Of a DNA stretch of 64,000 bases, positions 25,901-37,900 are shown piece after piece (within the stretch, counting starts at the first letter, position 1; each line of letters opens with the position of its first letter). Made by a program: the position numbers and the translations under genes. Source of the stretch: Mauremys mutica (lineage: Eukaryota; Chordata; Testudines; Geoemydidae); assembly GCF_020497125.1 (NCBI RefSeq), contig NC_059082.1, forward strand, positions 19,147,965 to 19,211,964. Reading direction: 5' to 3'. A model generated the notes under the pieces. That model was not told the origin of the DNA. It worked only from the letters and a program-made list of their open reading frames with translations, and searched no databases.

Positions 25901-28900
25901 TATTTCATGTTATATTATGTAGGAAAAGCACAGCCTTTTCCCTGCAAATAACTCAGCATAGTGATTCATCACCACCTGAATAAGAATCTTCCAGTCTAAA
26001 GACTTGTCTACAGAGATTATGTTGAACATATGTGGCTACAGAAATATCAGCATTGATGTATAAAGCCTTCAGTTAGGTCTTCACTGCAAAGAATGTGTAC
26101 TTAACATGGGGTAACTACTCCCAGTTAGCTGACTCGGTAAAATTGCAAAGACAAGGCAATTTTTAACTTGAGTGGGCAGCTCAAGTTAAAGCCTGTAAGG
26201 GACCCTAGAGTTGAATTTGAGATGCTAACACAAGTTAAAAGCCAAGTTATGATGTCTTGGCTACTATTCGAATCTGGGCTAGCTAACCCAGCTTAAGAAT
26301 GCTTCCCCCCCCAGTGATCACGTAACCTTGGTGGAGATACACTGCGCTTGCAGGGATGCTATTAACTCCAGATTGAAACTCAGGGTAGACTAAGGCCTGG
26401 TCTACACTGGAGGCGGGGGTGGGGGAAGAAATCAATCTAAGTTACACAACTTCAGGTATGTGAATAACGTAGCTGAAGTCAACGTACTGAGATCTACTTA
26501 CTGTGGTGTCTTCACTGCGGTAAGTTGATGGTTGAGGCTCTCCCGTCAACTCTGCCTGCGCCTCTTCCCCTGGTGGAGTCCCGGAGTCGACGGGAGAGTG
26601 CTCAATTTATCACGTCTAGACTAGATGCAATAAATCAACCCCCGCTGGATTGATCCCTGCACATTGATCCAGCAGGTAATGTAGACAAGCCCTAAGGCCT
26701 TAAAGGATTAAAGGAAAATCCAGAAGGATTTAACATCACGTCTCTTTTAAACCAAACCTGGTTTCCATGGAGCTTGATGGCAAAACCCAATAGATGCTTC
26801 AGTGGGAACAGAACCTGTGTGGAAATGGAATCTGGCAAATTCAGAGTTAAGTTTTTCATGCTTGACTTAGCTCTTAGGAATGAAAGTTTATTTGGCTGTC
26901 TGTCAAGTAGGTTCTGATGAGTGGGTGATTTTACCGATTGTATTCTAAATGCTGCTTGTTGCTCCCAGGATATGGGCCTTACCTAAGGAATCTAACAAGG
27001 GTAGGACAGGAAATTTCTCCTACAAGCCAGTGACAAGGCTCAGAGTAGATGTGCAGCCACTCCACTGGCCATAGCAATAGTGGCTGTCCAAGCAACTAGG
27101 ACCCCTGTGCACCCCTCAGTTTTGAAAGATTAAGTTTAAGATGACAAAGTCTGTTGAGCCAAATAGACTACTCCTCTGGCCAACCACAACCCCTATCATT
27201 ATATCAGTGTTATCTGTATTGCAGAAGCACCTGGAGGAACCCCATGTGCTCAGTGTGGTACATACACACAATGTAGTAACAGGCAATCACTGTCCCAAAG
27301 TGCTTACAATCAGTGGGCCAGACTTATTTATGCTGAGTAGTACTGTGACGGGGCGAGGCTCACCGGCACAGCACCTCCTGCTGGCTGTCCAGGGAATTAG
27401 CTCTTTTCCAGCTCCGGAGTGCCCTCTGCCGGCTGATTTCTCACCTGCCACTGGCCCTCCATATCCCTCCCAGACCCCAGTGCCCTTTGCCCAGGGGTTC
27501 TGCCCACTGCAGCAACCCACAGTCTGGATCTCCCCACCCAGGGGAACCCCCAACCCCCACCGTGCCTCAGTGGCTACTGCAAGTCACCATCTAGGCCCTG
27601 CTCACTGGGGTGGACTGCAGTCTGTAAACCACTCATTATTGGCAAGGGGGGTTGGACCAGCTGCCTCTGCCTATTCCTGGGCCACCCCTCTGCAGCCCTA
27701 GTACCCTTGTGGGCCCTTAACTCGGCCTGGGGCTTAACTAGACTGGAGCGCCCTGGCTCCCTCTGCCCTTCCCCAGCACTGCTCCACCCTACGTACCCTC
27801 CTCAGCTTCCCAGGTAGCCTGGTCCTTCTCTCTCAAGAGGCTAGAGAGAGAGTGTGTCAGTCTCTGGCCCTCAGCCCTCTTATAGGGCCAGCTGTGGCCT
27901 GATTGGGGCATGGCCCCAACTGTTGCTGCTTCCCCCAATCAGCCTAGCATTTCTCGGCAACAGCCTTCTCCAGGGCTGCTTTAACCCCTTCAGGGCCGGA
28001 GCGGGGTAACCACCCCGCTACAGATACCTTACTTCATGAATAGTCCTATTGACGTCAGAGGGGTTCCTTTGGAAAATAAGGCACCACTCACTGTGAGTAA
28101 TAGTCACCACAATCTAGCCCTAAATACACAAGACACACAAAAAGAGTGTGAGAAAGGAAGTGTTGACCTGTTTTACAGAGGAGATTGTGATACACAGAGA
28201 GATTAAATGACTTGCTCAAGATCACACAGGAAGTCTGTGGCAGAGCTGGGTCTCAGTCCAGTGTAGTCTTGCCAGGTGTCTGTTTTTTGACCGGAACGCT
28301 TGGTCAAAAAGGGACCCTGGCTGCTCTGATCAGCACTGCTGACCAGGCCACTAAAAGTCCAGTTGGTGGCACAGCAGGGTTAAGGCAGGCTCCCTGCCTG
28401 CCCTGTCTCCATGCAGCTGCCAGAAGCAGACGGCACATCCGGCTCCTAGGCTCGGGGGCGGCCATGGGGACTCCACATGCTGCCCTTGCCCCAAGCGCTG
28501 GCTCCACAGCTTCCATTCAGAGAGAATTGCGCCAATGGGAGCTGCGGGGATGGCGCCTGTGGGGGTGGGTAGCACACAGAGCCTACTGGCCCTTCTGCCT
28601 AGGAGATGGACATGCCGGCCACTTCTGGGAGCTGCCTGAGGTAAGTGTTGCCTGGTCAGAGCCCACACCCCAAACCCCCTGCCCCAGCTCTGAGCCCCTT
28701 CCCACACCCAAACTCCCTCCCAGAGCCCGCACCCCGAGCCCCATCCCACACCCCAACCCCCTGCCCCAGCCCTGAGCCCCTTCCTGCACCCAAACTCCCT
28801 CCTGGAGCTTGCACCCCACGCCCCCTACACCAGCCTGGAGCCCCCTCACACCCCAAACGCCTCATCCCCGGCCCCATCCCAGAGCCACAACCCCAACCAA

Positions 28901-31900
28901 AGCCTGCCCCCCCCTGCCCCAGCCCTGAGCCCCCTCTTTCACCCTGAACCCCTCATTTCTGGCCCCACCCCAGAGTCCACACCCCCAGCTGGAGCCCTCA
29001 CCCCCCACCCCCTGCCCCAGCCCAGTGAAAGTGAGAGAGGGTGGGGGAGAGTGGGGAAGGGGCCTCGGAGAAAGGGCAGGGCAGGGGTGGGGTCTCTGGG
29101 CAGTGGTGGGGCAGGGGCTGGGGCAAGAGTGTTCAGTTTTGTCCAGTTAGAAAGTTGGCAACCTAGTCCAGCGCCTTAACCACAATACTATCTTTCCTCT
29201 CGACTCCATGCTACTGGGGAGAGAAGCATCACAGAGAACTCTCCTGTATTCATGGGTTTTCCTATACAACCCTTATTTCCCTGTGCAGCAGCAGTTCTGG
29301 TGTGTTGAGAACCTTCCAGGACCACAAAGGGGAAAGGAGACAATATTTGCCCTAGTATGTGCTACATATTCTTGAGTTCTAATTCTGACTCTGATATGAT
29401 TCTTTCTGTGGTCTTGAGCAAATTACTTAACCTCTCCCTATTTTAGGCATCTGTTAAGTATAAGAATTATTTACCAACCTCAGGTGTTGGGAGGATTAAT
29501 TAGTTCGTGGTTGTATATAACTATGAAGATGACAAGTGCTTTTAATGTTGTAACTGTATTAATTAATAATGTATGATTGCGGGTCTTGAATTGTAAACAT
29601 TTTAACAGGAACTTCAACTTTTTATGCTTTCTGAAATATCAGGCTTTACTATTTCTGCTTTACTGTGGTTTAAAATACATGCTTTTACAATGAATTCCAA
29701 CGTCTATTTTAGCTCAGTACTTACATAATGTAATGAAGTTTACAATTCATATTTCAGATTTTATAGTAGTAGGGAGCAGATTCATTAGCTTCATCACCTA
29801 ACTCTACAACCCTATGGCATTAACTAGTCACTCAAGTAATACTGCGTAATACAATACAGTAGCAAGGCTCATTGAGGCTCTAACAAGAGAGGGTTTGCCA
29901 GCATTTCCATTAGAATCATTTCTTTCAAGAGTTTTTAATTTTGTTGGATGAGTTACCTTTACACTGAAACATGACCTTCCAGGTTTGCCCCAGAGCACTT
30001 TTTGGGCAATATGAATACACACAGAAGTCTCTTGGGTACTGTTTTGAGTTATGAAGCCTCATTAAAAAATTTTTTTTCAGAGGTTTTTGTACGCATTTAG
30101 AGCTCAAAAACTAATGTGTATATAGAAATGAAGTGACCTGAGACCAACCTAAGACAAGAATGAAGTGTCAGAGAAGTTCATTTAAAAAAAATGGAAAGCT
30201 ATTTTTTTTAAACCATTTTCTTGAAAATATTTGACAATCCTGGAAACTTTCACTAAGATTGCTCTGGGCTCAGCAGAAGACTTGCATCTCACTGGGTTTT
30301 TTTTTTTAAACTAGCAACAAATATTTGAGAGTTTATGGAGCGGAAGAACAGTTGTGGCTCAGGGATTTTTTCACAGCTTTTTCCATGGGAGCTTAGTTGG
30401 CTCTAACTCAATTATTCTACTTTCAACTTATGTAATGCTTCTCATTCAAGGATTTCAAAGCACTTTACAAACATTAATTCAAGGAACCTCACAGTACCTC
30501 TGTGAGCGATCTAAGTATAGTTTTCATTTTACTGCTGGGGGCATGTAAGAGGTTAACATATATAGTACAAGGATTTACTTGCTTAATCTGAGGCACCCAA
30601 ATTTGATCATTCTGTCCTAAGTGCCCAATACCACACAAATCAGTTGCAGAGCTGGTAATGGAACAAGAGATTCCCCAACTCTTCATGACACATTCTCCTA
30701 AAAGTCTTATACACTAAGAACCTTGTTATCGAATAATTTAACTCCACCATTAGTCTGAATTTCATGAAAGATATTATATAGAGAGACCAGCGAATAATAA
30801 AAATTCAGCAAAAGAGTGTGCACTTCACGGATTCTGGTAGAGAATAGGAAGGACCCTTTTCAAAAAAGCTGAGAATATGCATTAAATATATCTCATGGCT
30901 TCTTAAACTGATGCACTCTGCACTTATTTTTTAGGTTACCTATATAGATATTAACGTTGGCAACATTACAAATACAATTAACAGTATTTCTATAACTCCA
31001 GCTTTTGGAACTCTGAATTTCCAATACTTGAGAGACCATTTTCATTTGTAAAAGGATTCTAGCAGCATCTAGCACATTAGCACTATTGATTATCTGTTTG
31101 CATTTCAGAGGAAATTAGCACTGCTGTCACCTATTCCAATGCTATTTAAATGCAGAATGTATGTTGTGTCCTAGGCTTAATTCTCTTTGCAGCGATGAAA
31201 AGGAAGTGGATAAACTCAGACTCCTAGAATGGTTAGAAAAATGGGGATGAAATATGGACAGAACATGCAAGTTTGGAATGGGTTACACCTTTAAAACCAA
31301 AAGTACTTCAGTTTAACCATGATTTAAGTGGAGATGTCCCTTTTCAGCTAACTGATTTAACCATAGATAGAGAATTTGGCAGCTCTCCGTTGCTGGTGAG
31401 ATTATATCAATAGCTACAGAATTGATTGTTCCATTTAGACAGTGCTTGATTAATTTAATGAGAAATGAAGGATTGCAGAGAGACCAAATTTACACTGCCA
31501 GCAAGAAAGAGATCTCATTATAATTTATTGCCAGGAAAGGCACTGGTTTTAGGCAGCTACAGAGAAAATTGCTTTGCATTAAAAAAAATAATACTCTGCT
31601 GGTGTATGGTAATGGAATGTGATTCATATGCCAACATTTCACATGACTGACGAATCTATGAAACTATGTTGTTTTAAGGACATCAACATGAATAATTTGT
31701 TTCATAAAGAACTCCTGAAATTGCATGAATAACTCCAGGGTTTTTTAAGATGGGTATCTTTCTGAAATCATTTGAGATCATAATGGCTGCCTCTCAGAGC
31801 CTGGTTGGAGCTTTATAATACTGATTCTTATCCAGGCAGTGATAAACTGAACAGCTGAGTGCGTTGGTGTAAGTTTCTTCCTGCCAACCTGATTTTAAAA

Positions 31901-34900
31901 TTCAGCCTATGGACCAAGTGATTCTGGTGACATCAAAAGCTCTTTCAGAGGACACTTCTTACTATTGTGTTGAATGAGTAAAATGAAGACAGTTCCTTGA
32001 TAGAAACAATACTTTCTGCAGCCATCAAAGAAACATTGTACATGCTGACAGATCTAAGACATGGGGAGAACTGAGGCAGCTGTCAAATGCCAACACAGAA
32101 CAACACTGTTGGAGTATATTATGCATCTGAGGATAGAATTTTGCCCCAGCTGTGAAAGAATTCATAGCAACATGTGTGGAACACAAAGAAATAACAGCTA
32201 CACTTCTGCATCTCGAAGAACAAATGAATATCAACTCTGATCTTTGAGGCATTGATACAGAAAGATAGAGGCTCTGGTAATTAACTGACAATGAGATTTT
32301 ATCAGCAGTCCTGAATGACATTTTTAATTATTACAAATAATAATGATACAAATCATGCATACAGTCCTGCAGATTTTTTTGCATTATAGGCTGGTCTGGT
32401 GGCACCATCTCTTAAGATTTTCCCAACACTACCCATTATAAGACCCTGATTTCAGTTACTTATGAAACTTTGCCAGACCTGACCAGTTTTCCATGCCAGG
32501 GATCTGCCTCAGGCTGAATATTTTGCAGTAAATAAAGCTTGTGTCCATACACTGAACAATGGGGAGAAAACAAAATACTGAATAGCTGATTATTAAGTGA
32601 ACACCATCCATCCTGTGGACTGAATTAGGCAGGGGTCCTGTGGGAAAAAAATAGCATATGATCATGTCATTAAAGATTGTATTATAATCCATGCAAATAA
32701 GGATGGCAAATGAAGGTTGCACAGGCAACCTTAATTCCCTAACTTCTGAGTGGTTGACTTTGCAACCTTAATAATGTTTGTTTAACATAGCTTAATATTA
32801 CACACACAATAACTATCTTTACCGATATTACCCGCTCAAGGAGTTTGGACTAACATTACAAATGAAAAGGAAGAGGACAAAATTATAACAAAATTCCAAG
32901 GAACTGTGAAGCAGTGGATTGCTTCCAATAATATGTAGCCTGGCTAGAGTTAAATTGTCCATCTCCCCCACAGTTTCCACCAATTTTAAAGAAACAGTTT
33001 AACTTTGCTGTAAAAACTGTTTTGCTAATATGGTTGTGCAAACCTGTGTGGATGGGGCTTAGAATGTTCAGCTGTTGTTGAGACCAAGCAATTATGTTAA
33101 CAGCAAACATATTTTAATAACAATTTTTAAATCCTGTTTCCTAATATGGGAAAAATTGTCATACAGATGGTGCCAAAGTAACACAGGTTGTTTACAGTTT
33201 CTGTTATTAGGGAATCAGGAGGAACAAAAAAACCAAAAACAAAACAACAACATAAGAATGTAAAGAACAAGCCTCTCTCATTGAGTTCTTCATGCTATAG
33301 TTACAGTAACATGTAGATAGTCTAAGAACTGCCTATGTGGATCTTATAAAATGCACATTCTAAGATAATCAGCTCCATTTTTTATAGGCTAGTTGAATTA
33401 CAGTACCTACACACTAATTGATCCTCCTCCGTGGAATTCCCCCAGGCAGTTACATGAGTGAGGTTCCTCTGTGCAAGGGCTCTGTGTAGGAGCATGTAGA
33501 CACCCTATGTGGCAGAATGCCGAGAGGACTCCTCCATGGGATAGATCCTTCCATCCTCTTCCCTTCCTGGGAAAGAAAGGTGCATCAGGACCCACTGAAG
33601 CAGTCACTGTGGAGTGGCTGCAGACACATTTCATCGCTTCAGTGTGCAAGGAGATTTTTCTCTCTACCTCCGTCCAGTGCCTAGTACTTGGGCTGGCTAT
33701 TTCAGCTACAGTATGGTCGTCCTCCAATATGATTAAACAGTTGGGTCTTACAATTTAGCCAGGAAAGAACTGTGTCCCTAAATTATGCTACAGCCGTCAA
33801 CAGCTTTTGATTCCTTCCTCCCTAGTTCCCATCAAGGCCCTATGCGCCAAGCCCTGCTGCTCACACTCAGTATTTGGGATGTAAATTTGCATAAAACAGA
33901 AATCTCTAAAGGGTCCCCAAACCCTAAGGAATGGGCCTTTCCATTATAACATATATATTAGAGCAAATTTCTTTTAAAAGTTGAAAGAGCTATTTCAAAT
34001 CTTGCATGATATTTGTTGTCTAGGATTGGGGCCTGATGCTCCGCTTTCTTGCATCTTGTTTGTCATTAACACTTTTGTAAAGCGGCTGTATAATGTCACC
34101 AGATCAGAATGGTAGTGTTTTACACCCGCTTTGTACAGGCATAATCATTACAAAAGGTGCCAGGCACCTCAGAATCAGGCCCTTTGATGCCTATGTTTTA
34201 AAATTTCTTTTGATTTAGAATAAATGAAAAGCATCATATGCAAACTCTGTAGGCCCTGCCAGTTATTTAAAATTACAATACCAAAATGCAATACAATCAA
34301 GGTTAACGATACTCTTATCTCTCTGAAAAGTAGAGATTCGTTAGCTGTTAGGTAACAGCATATTATAGCAAATACAGCAGATTTGTTTAACACTTTATAA
34401 CAAGACTCTACAATAAATCATATATACACACACCTCTCAAGAGTTTTGCTCCCAGTATGTATTCTGATTTTGTACTATGTGGTGCAGTGATTATGATCTT
34501 CTTTTGTCTTTGTCTCCATCTAAAGCACAAAACTGTGCATTTAGAAATCTTTAAAACGATACAGCACCAATTAATAGTTCATGCAAAATATTCAGGTTGA
34601 TATAGTGTACACTTGTAAACTAGACACAGTTACTTTTTAAACAGGTCAGTCTTATGGTTTCAGAGCTCCTAGCTTTGGGGACATCGGCTCAGGCCTTTAT
34701 CTGTGACTGCATTAGGCACAGCTTCCAATTAGCTTGGGAATCTCCTGAACCCACCTAGAAATTTTGACCTAAACAGAGGAAATATATTTCCAGGAACAAA
34801 GCTGACATGAGAGTGTGTATTACCAGATTAGCACAAATTGTTCTGTTTGCTGACTGTATCTTCTGAATTTGACTTGATTCACAACATATTTTAAAGTATG

Positions 34901-37900
34901 GGAATCTACTGAAAATTAATTATTGCCTGGTAAAAAACGACAAATGAAATTTTGAATAGGATATAGTAGATCTATAAGTCACTCTTGTAATGTTGTTCCC
35001 TTTTTGTTTGCAGAGGTGTTGTCAGCCCTTGTTAGTGTATTGCTGGTATATATCCTAATGGTGGTGTTCTTATATGAAGCTGTTCAAAGAACTATCCATA
35101 TGGACTATGAAATTAATGGAGATATAATGCTCATTACAGCAGCTGTTGGCGTTGCAGTAAACTTGATGTAAGCTTTGTTTCCCTACATTGATATTCCTTG
35201 TATACCTTTACAAAATACAATATAGAGATGAATTCATTCACAGTCTGTAATATTTATTTTTATTGAATCAGTCTCAATCAGTTGGGAATTGTATTTGTAT
35301 GCTAGCGTGGTTTGTTGGGTCTCTTCATGCTCCCAAAATGAGACATGCAGTAGTAATGAATGTAATATTTTTCTCCATCCTTTGGTCAAAATATTTATAA
35401 AATCGCTTCACTCTTATTCCTTTTCCTTTCATTTTCAGAATGGGATTTCTACTGAATCAGTCAGGTCACCTTCATTCCCATTCACACTCCCAAGTACCTG
35501 CATCAAACACTCCTAACACAGCCCACGGGCATAGCCATGGACACAGCAGCCTTGCAGTGAGAGCAGCATTTGTACATGCCCTGGGGGACTTGGTACAGAG
35601 TATTGGTGTGCTTGTAGCTGCATACATCATACGTTTCAAGGTAGGACGTTGCTAGTCTTTTGCAACTGTGGACATTTCTTATGTTAATTCCTATACTAGA
35701 TTAAAGGACCTTTTTTTTTTTAATAAGATACAGAAATATTCAGTGTTAGTTGTTGTTTTTTAGTAATATAAATTCATCTGAAATGAGTAAAGATTAGACC
35801 GCTACCGTGCACATATTTTCTAAATCTAAATATTCTTCAACAGAATATAAAATAAAGAGAGAGGTAAAAGTGGCTGAATCTTACTGGACCAAGTCTTTTT
35901 TGAATCTTTACAAGAAGCCTATTTCCTTACAAACTCTTAATCTGTACCTTGCAGCCAGAATACAAGATTGCTGACCCTATATGTACTTACATATTCTCAA
36001 TACTTGTGGTTTTTACAACAGTCCGAATCATACGGGACACAGGAGTTATTATACTGGAAGGTAAGCTCTGTATGAATTCTGTGATACTCTTATTTAATTT
36101 TACATGTCAGCTAGCAGTGAAAGTTACATTTTGTGGTAATGGCTAATTCTTTGTTATTTCTCTGTTGTACAAAATGTTCACTAAGTATATTTAAATCATA
36201 TTGAATAAGTGATCACAGACATCATGGTCCAGATTCTTGGATGGGTTACAACCCTTTTACATGGCACCACAAGCAGAACCTGGCCACAGAGCCAACTTAT
36301 CCAGCCATCAGAGGATTGCCCCAGTGTAGGGGGATTATTAGTGTCATAATGGCCCCTATGCCTTCCCTGCTGCTATATAAGGGGCATGGCTGTGGCGTCC
36401 CTTTGCCCCACTTTTGTTTCAGCCATTGGGGTCACTGGGAGCTGGTATAACTTAGAGCAATCTTCAGGCTACTTTAACTTATGCCAAATTGCTAGGTGCC
36501 TGCCTGGCACACAGCTTGCCCAGAATTTGGAAGGCAAAAGTGAAATTTACAGCACCCATTCATGCTCCCCCCTCCAACCCCAATCCTGTACTATATGCTT
36601 CTCTGCCATAGCCAAGCATCTGACTCCACATTTTACTTTAACTTGAAAATTAAATGCTTACAAAACACAAAGAGACAAACGTGGATCAAAAAGCTCTACA
36701 CACAGGCTGTGTCTACACTAACCCTTTCCCCCCTCAAATTTCCCACCATGGTTATTGCACCATTGGTGCAGTTCTACTGGTGGTAGCAACAGTGGAAGCA
36801 CAGGTGTAGATTGGTCATTGCTTTTTAACTATTATGTCTTCTTAGCCTGTGCGGAGCAGATCTAGACAACATGGTGGTTAAAATGCCAGCAGCCTCCAGT
36901 GCATTGTTTTAACTAGCAGTCTGACTGTTACTACCCCTAGTGGAAATGCAGCTATGGTATCAATGAGGGAAATATTAGGGAGAAAGGGTAATGCAAACAT
37001 GGCCGTACAGTTGCTGGGTATCTGACACTCTGCTTTGTTGAATTATGGTTCAAGTCAAAAACTCTGAACAGGGCCTCACCAATCTTGATTGTCAAAATGT
37101 TTTTTCTTGCTAAATAAATAAATAAAATAAAATAAAATAAAAGGTTCATCGAGAGGGCACAAACAGTGAATGGTGCCTACAATTAAGACGTCTCAATTAG
37201 TTCCAGGTTAGTGGTGTTGAGATTTAGCCAAATAAAATAGATAAGACAACTAACGTATATCAGATTTTACATTTGAATTCTAGTTGTTTGCGTAGGCTGC
37301 CTGACTGTGATGAATATATGTCTGAATTAACTATATTATTATAAGTGATGAAAGGTTCTTTTTAGATCTCATGTACTTTTGGGAACTTTTTGCACTCCGT
37401 TTTAGCAACTCCAAAAAGGTAGATATGAATGTGTATTGGTTTGTTCTGTCAGAGACCATTGCTAAACATCAAAGTCTGTGGGGCTGGGTAGGTTTTCAAA
37501 ATACATTTAAACTAAGCCACACTGTTAAAGTGGGAATATTAAATGTAACACATATGTGATTACCTAATATTATCAGCTAGATTCTATTTTTTAATATAGA
37601 TACTGGAACAGAGATTGGCAACCCTTGGCACGCAGCCAGTCAGGGTAAGCCCCTGGCGGGCCGGGCAGGTTTGTTTACCTGCTGCGTCCGCAGGTTCGGC
37701 TGATCGCGGCTCCCACTGGCCATGGTTCGCCGTTCCAGGCCAGTGGGGGCTGCAGGAAGCCGTGGCCAGCAAATCCCTCACCTGCAGCCCCTTCCTGCAG
37801 CCCCCATTGGCCTGGGACGGTGAACCGCGGCCAGTGGGAGCCACGATTGGCCGAACCTGCGGACAAACTGTCCCGGCCCGCCAGGGGCTTACCCTGACGG

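Larger units (their letters stand above)
27200..29210 (+). repeat. Old SINE split into three pieces by later insertions
   Basis: The pieces 27200-27314, 28121-28268 and 29164-29210 read in order as one ancient SINE: CCCAAAGTGCTTACAATC, then TTTTACAGAGGAGATTGTGA, GATTAAATGACTTGCTCAAG, AGTCTGTGGCAGAGCTGGGT and finally AGCGCCTTAACCACAATACT. The gaps are a short MITE with an LTR inside it, and a C-rich element. Confidence 0.7.
25305..35013 (+). other. SLC30A4: SLC30A4 intron 2 (9709 bp)
   Basis: Holds a Harbinger-like MITE at 26394-26692, a SINE/MITE/LTR nest at 27200-29200 and old SINE copies near 29.4 and 30.5 kb. From about 30.7 to 34.0 kb I see no gene and no repeat I can identify. A GGGCC-ended short element lies at 34029-34182. 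Confidence 0.9.

Noticed and set aside
27141..27701. 186-codon open frame
   Set aside because: It crosses a SINE, a MITE and an LTR, so it is not a gene.
28212..28947. Open frames of up to 187 codons
   Set aside because: They start in a SINE and run into a C-rich minisatellite of an inserted element. No family resemblance.
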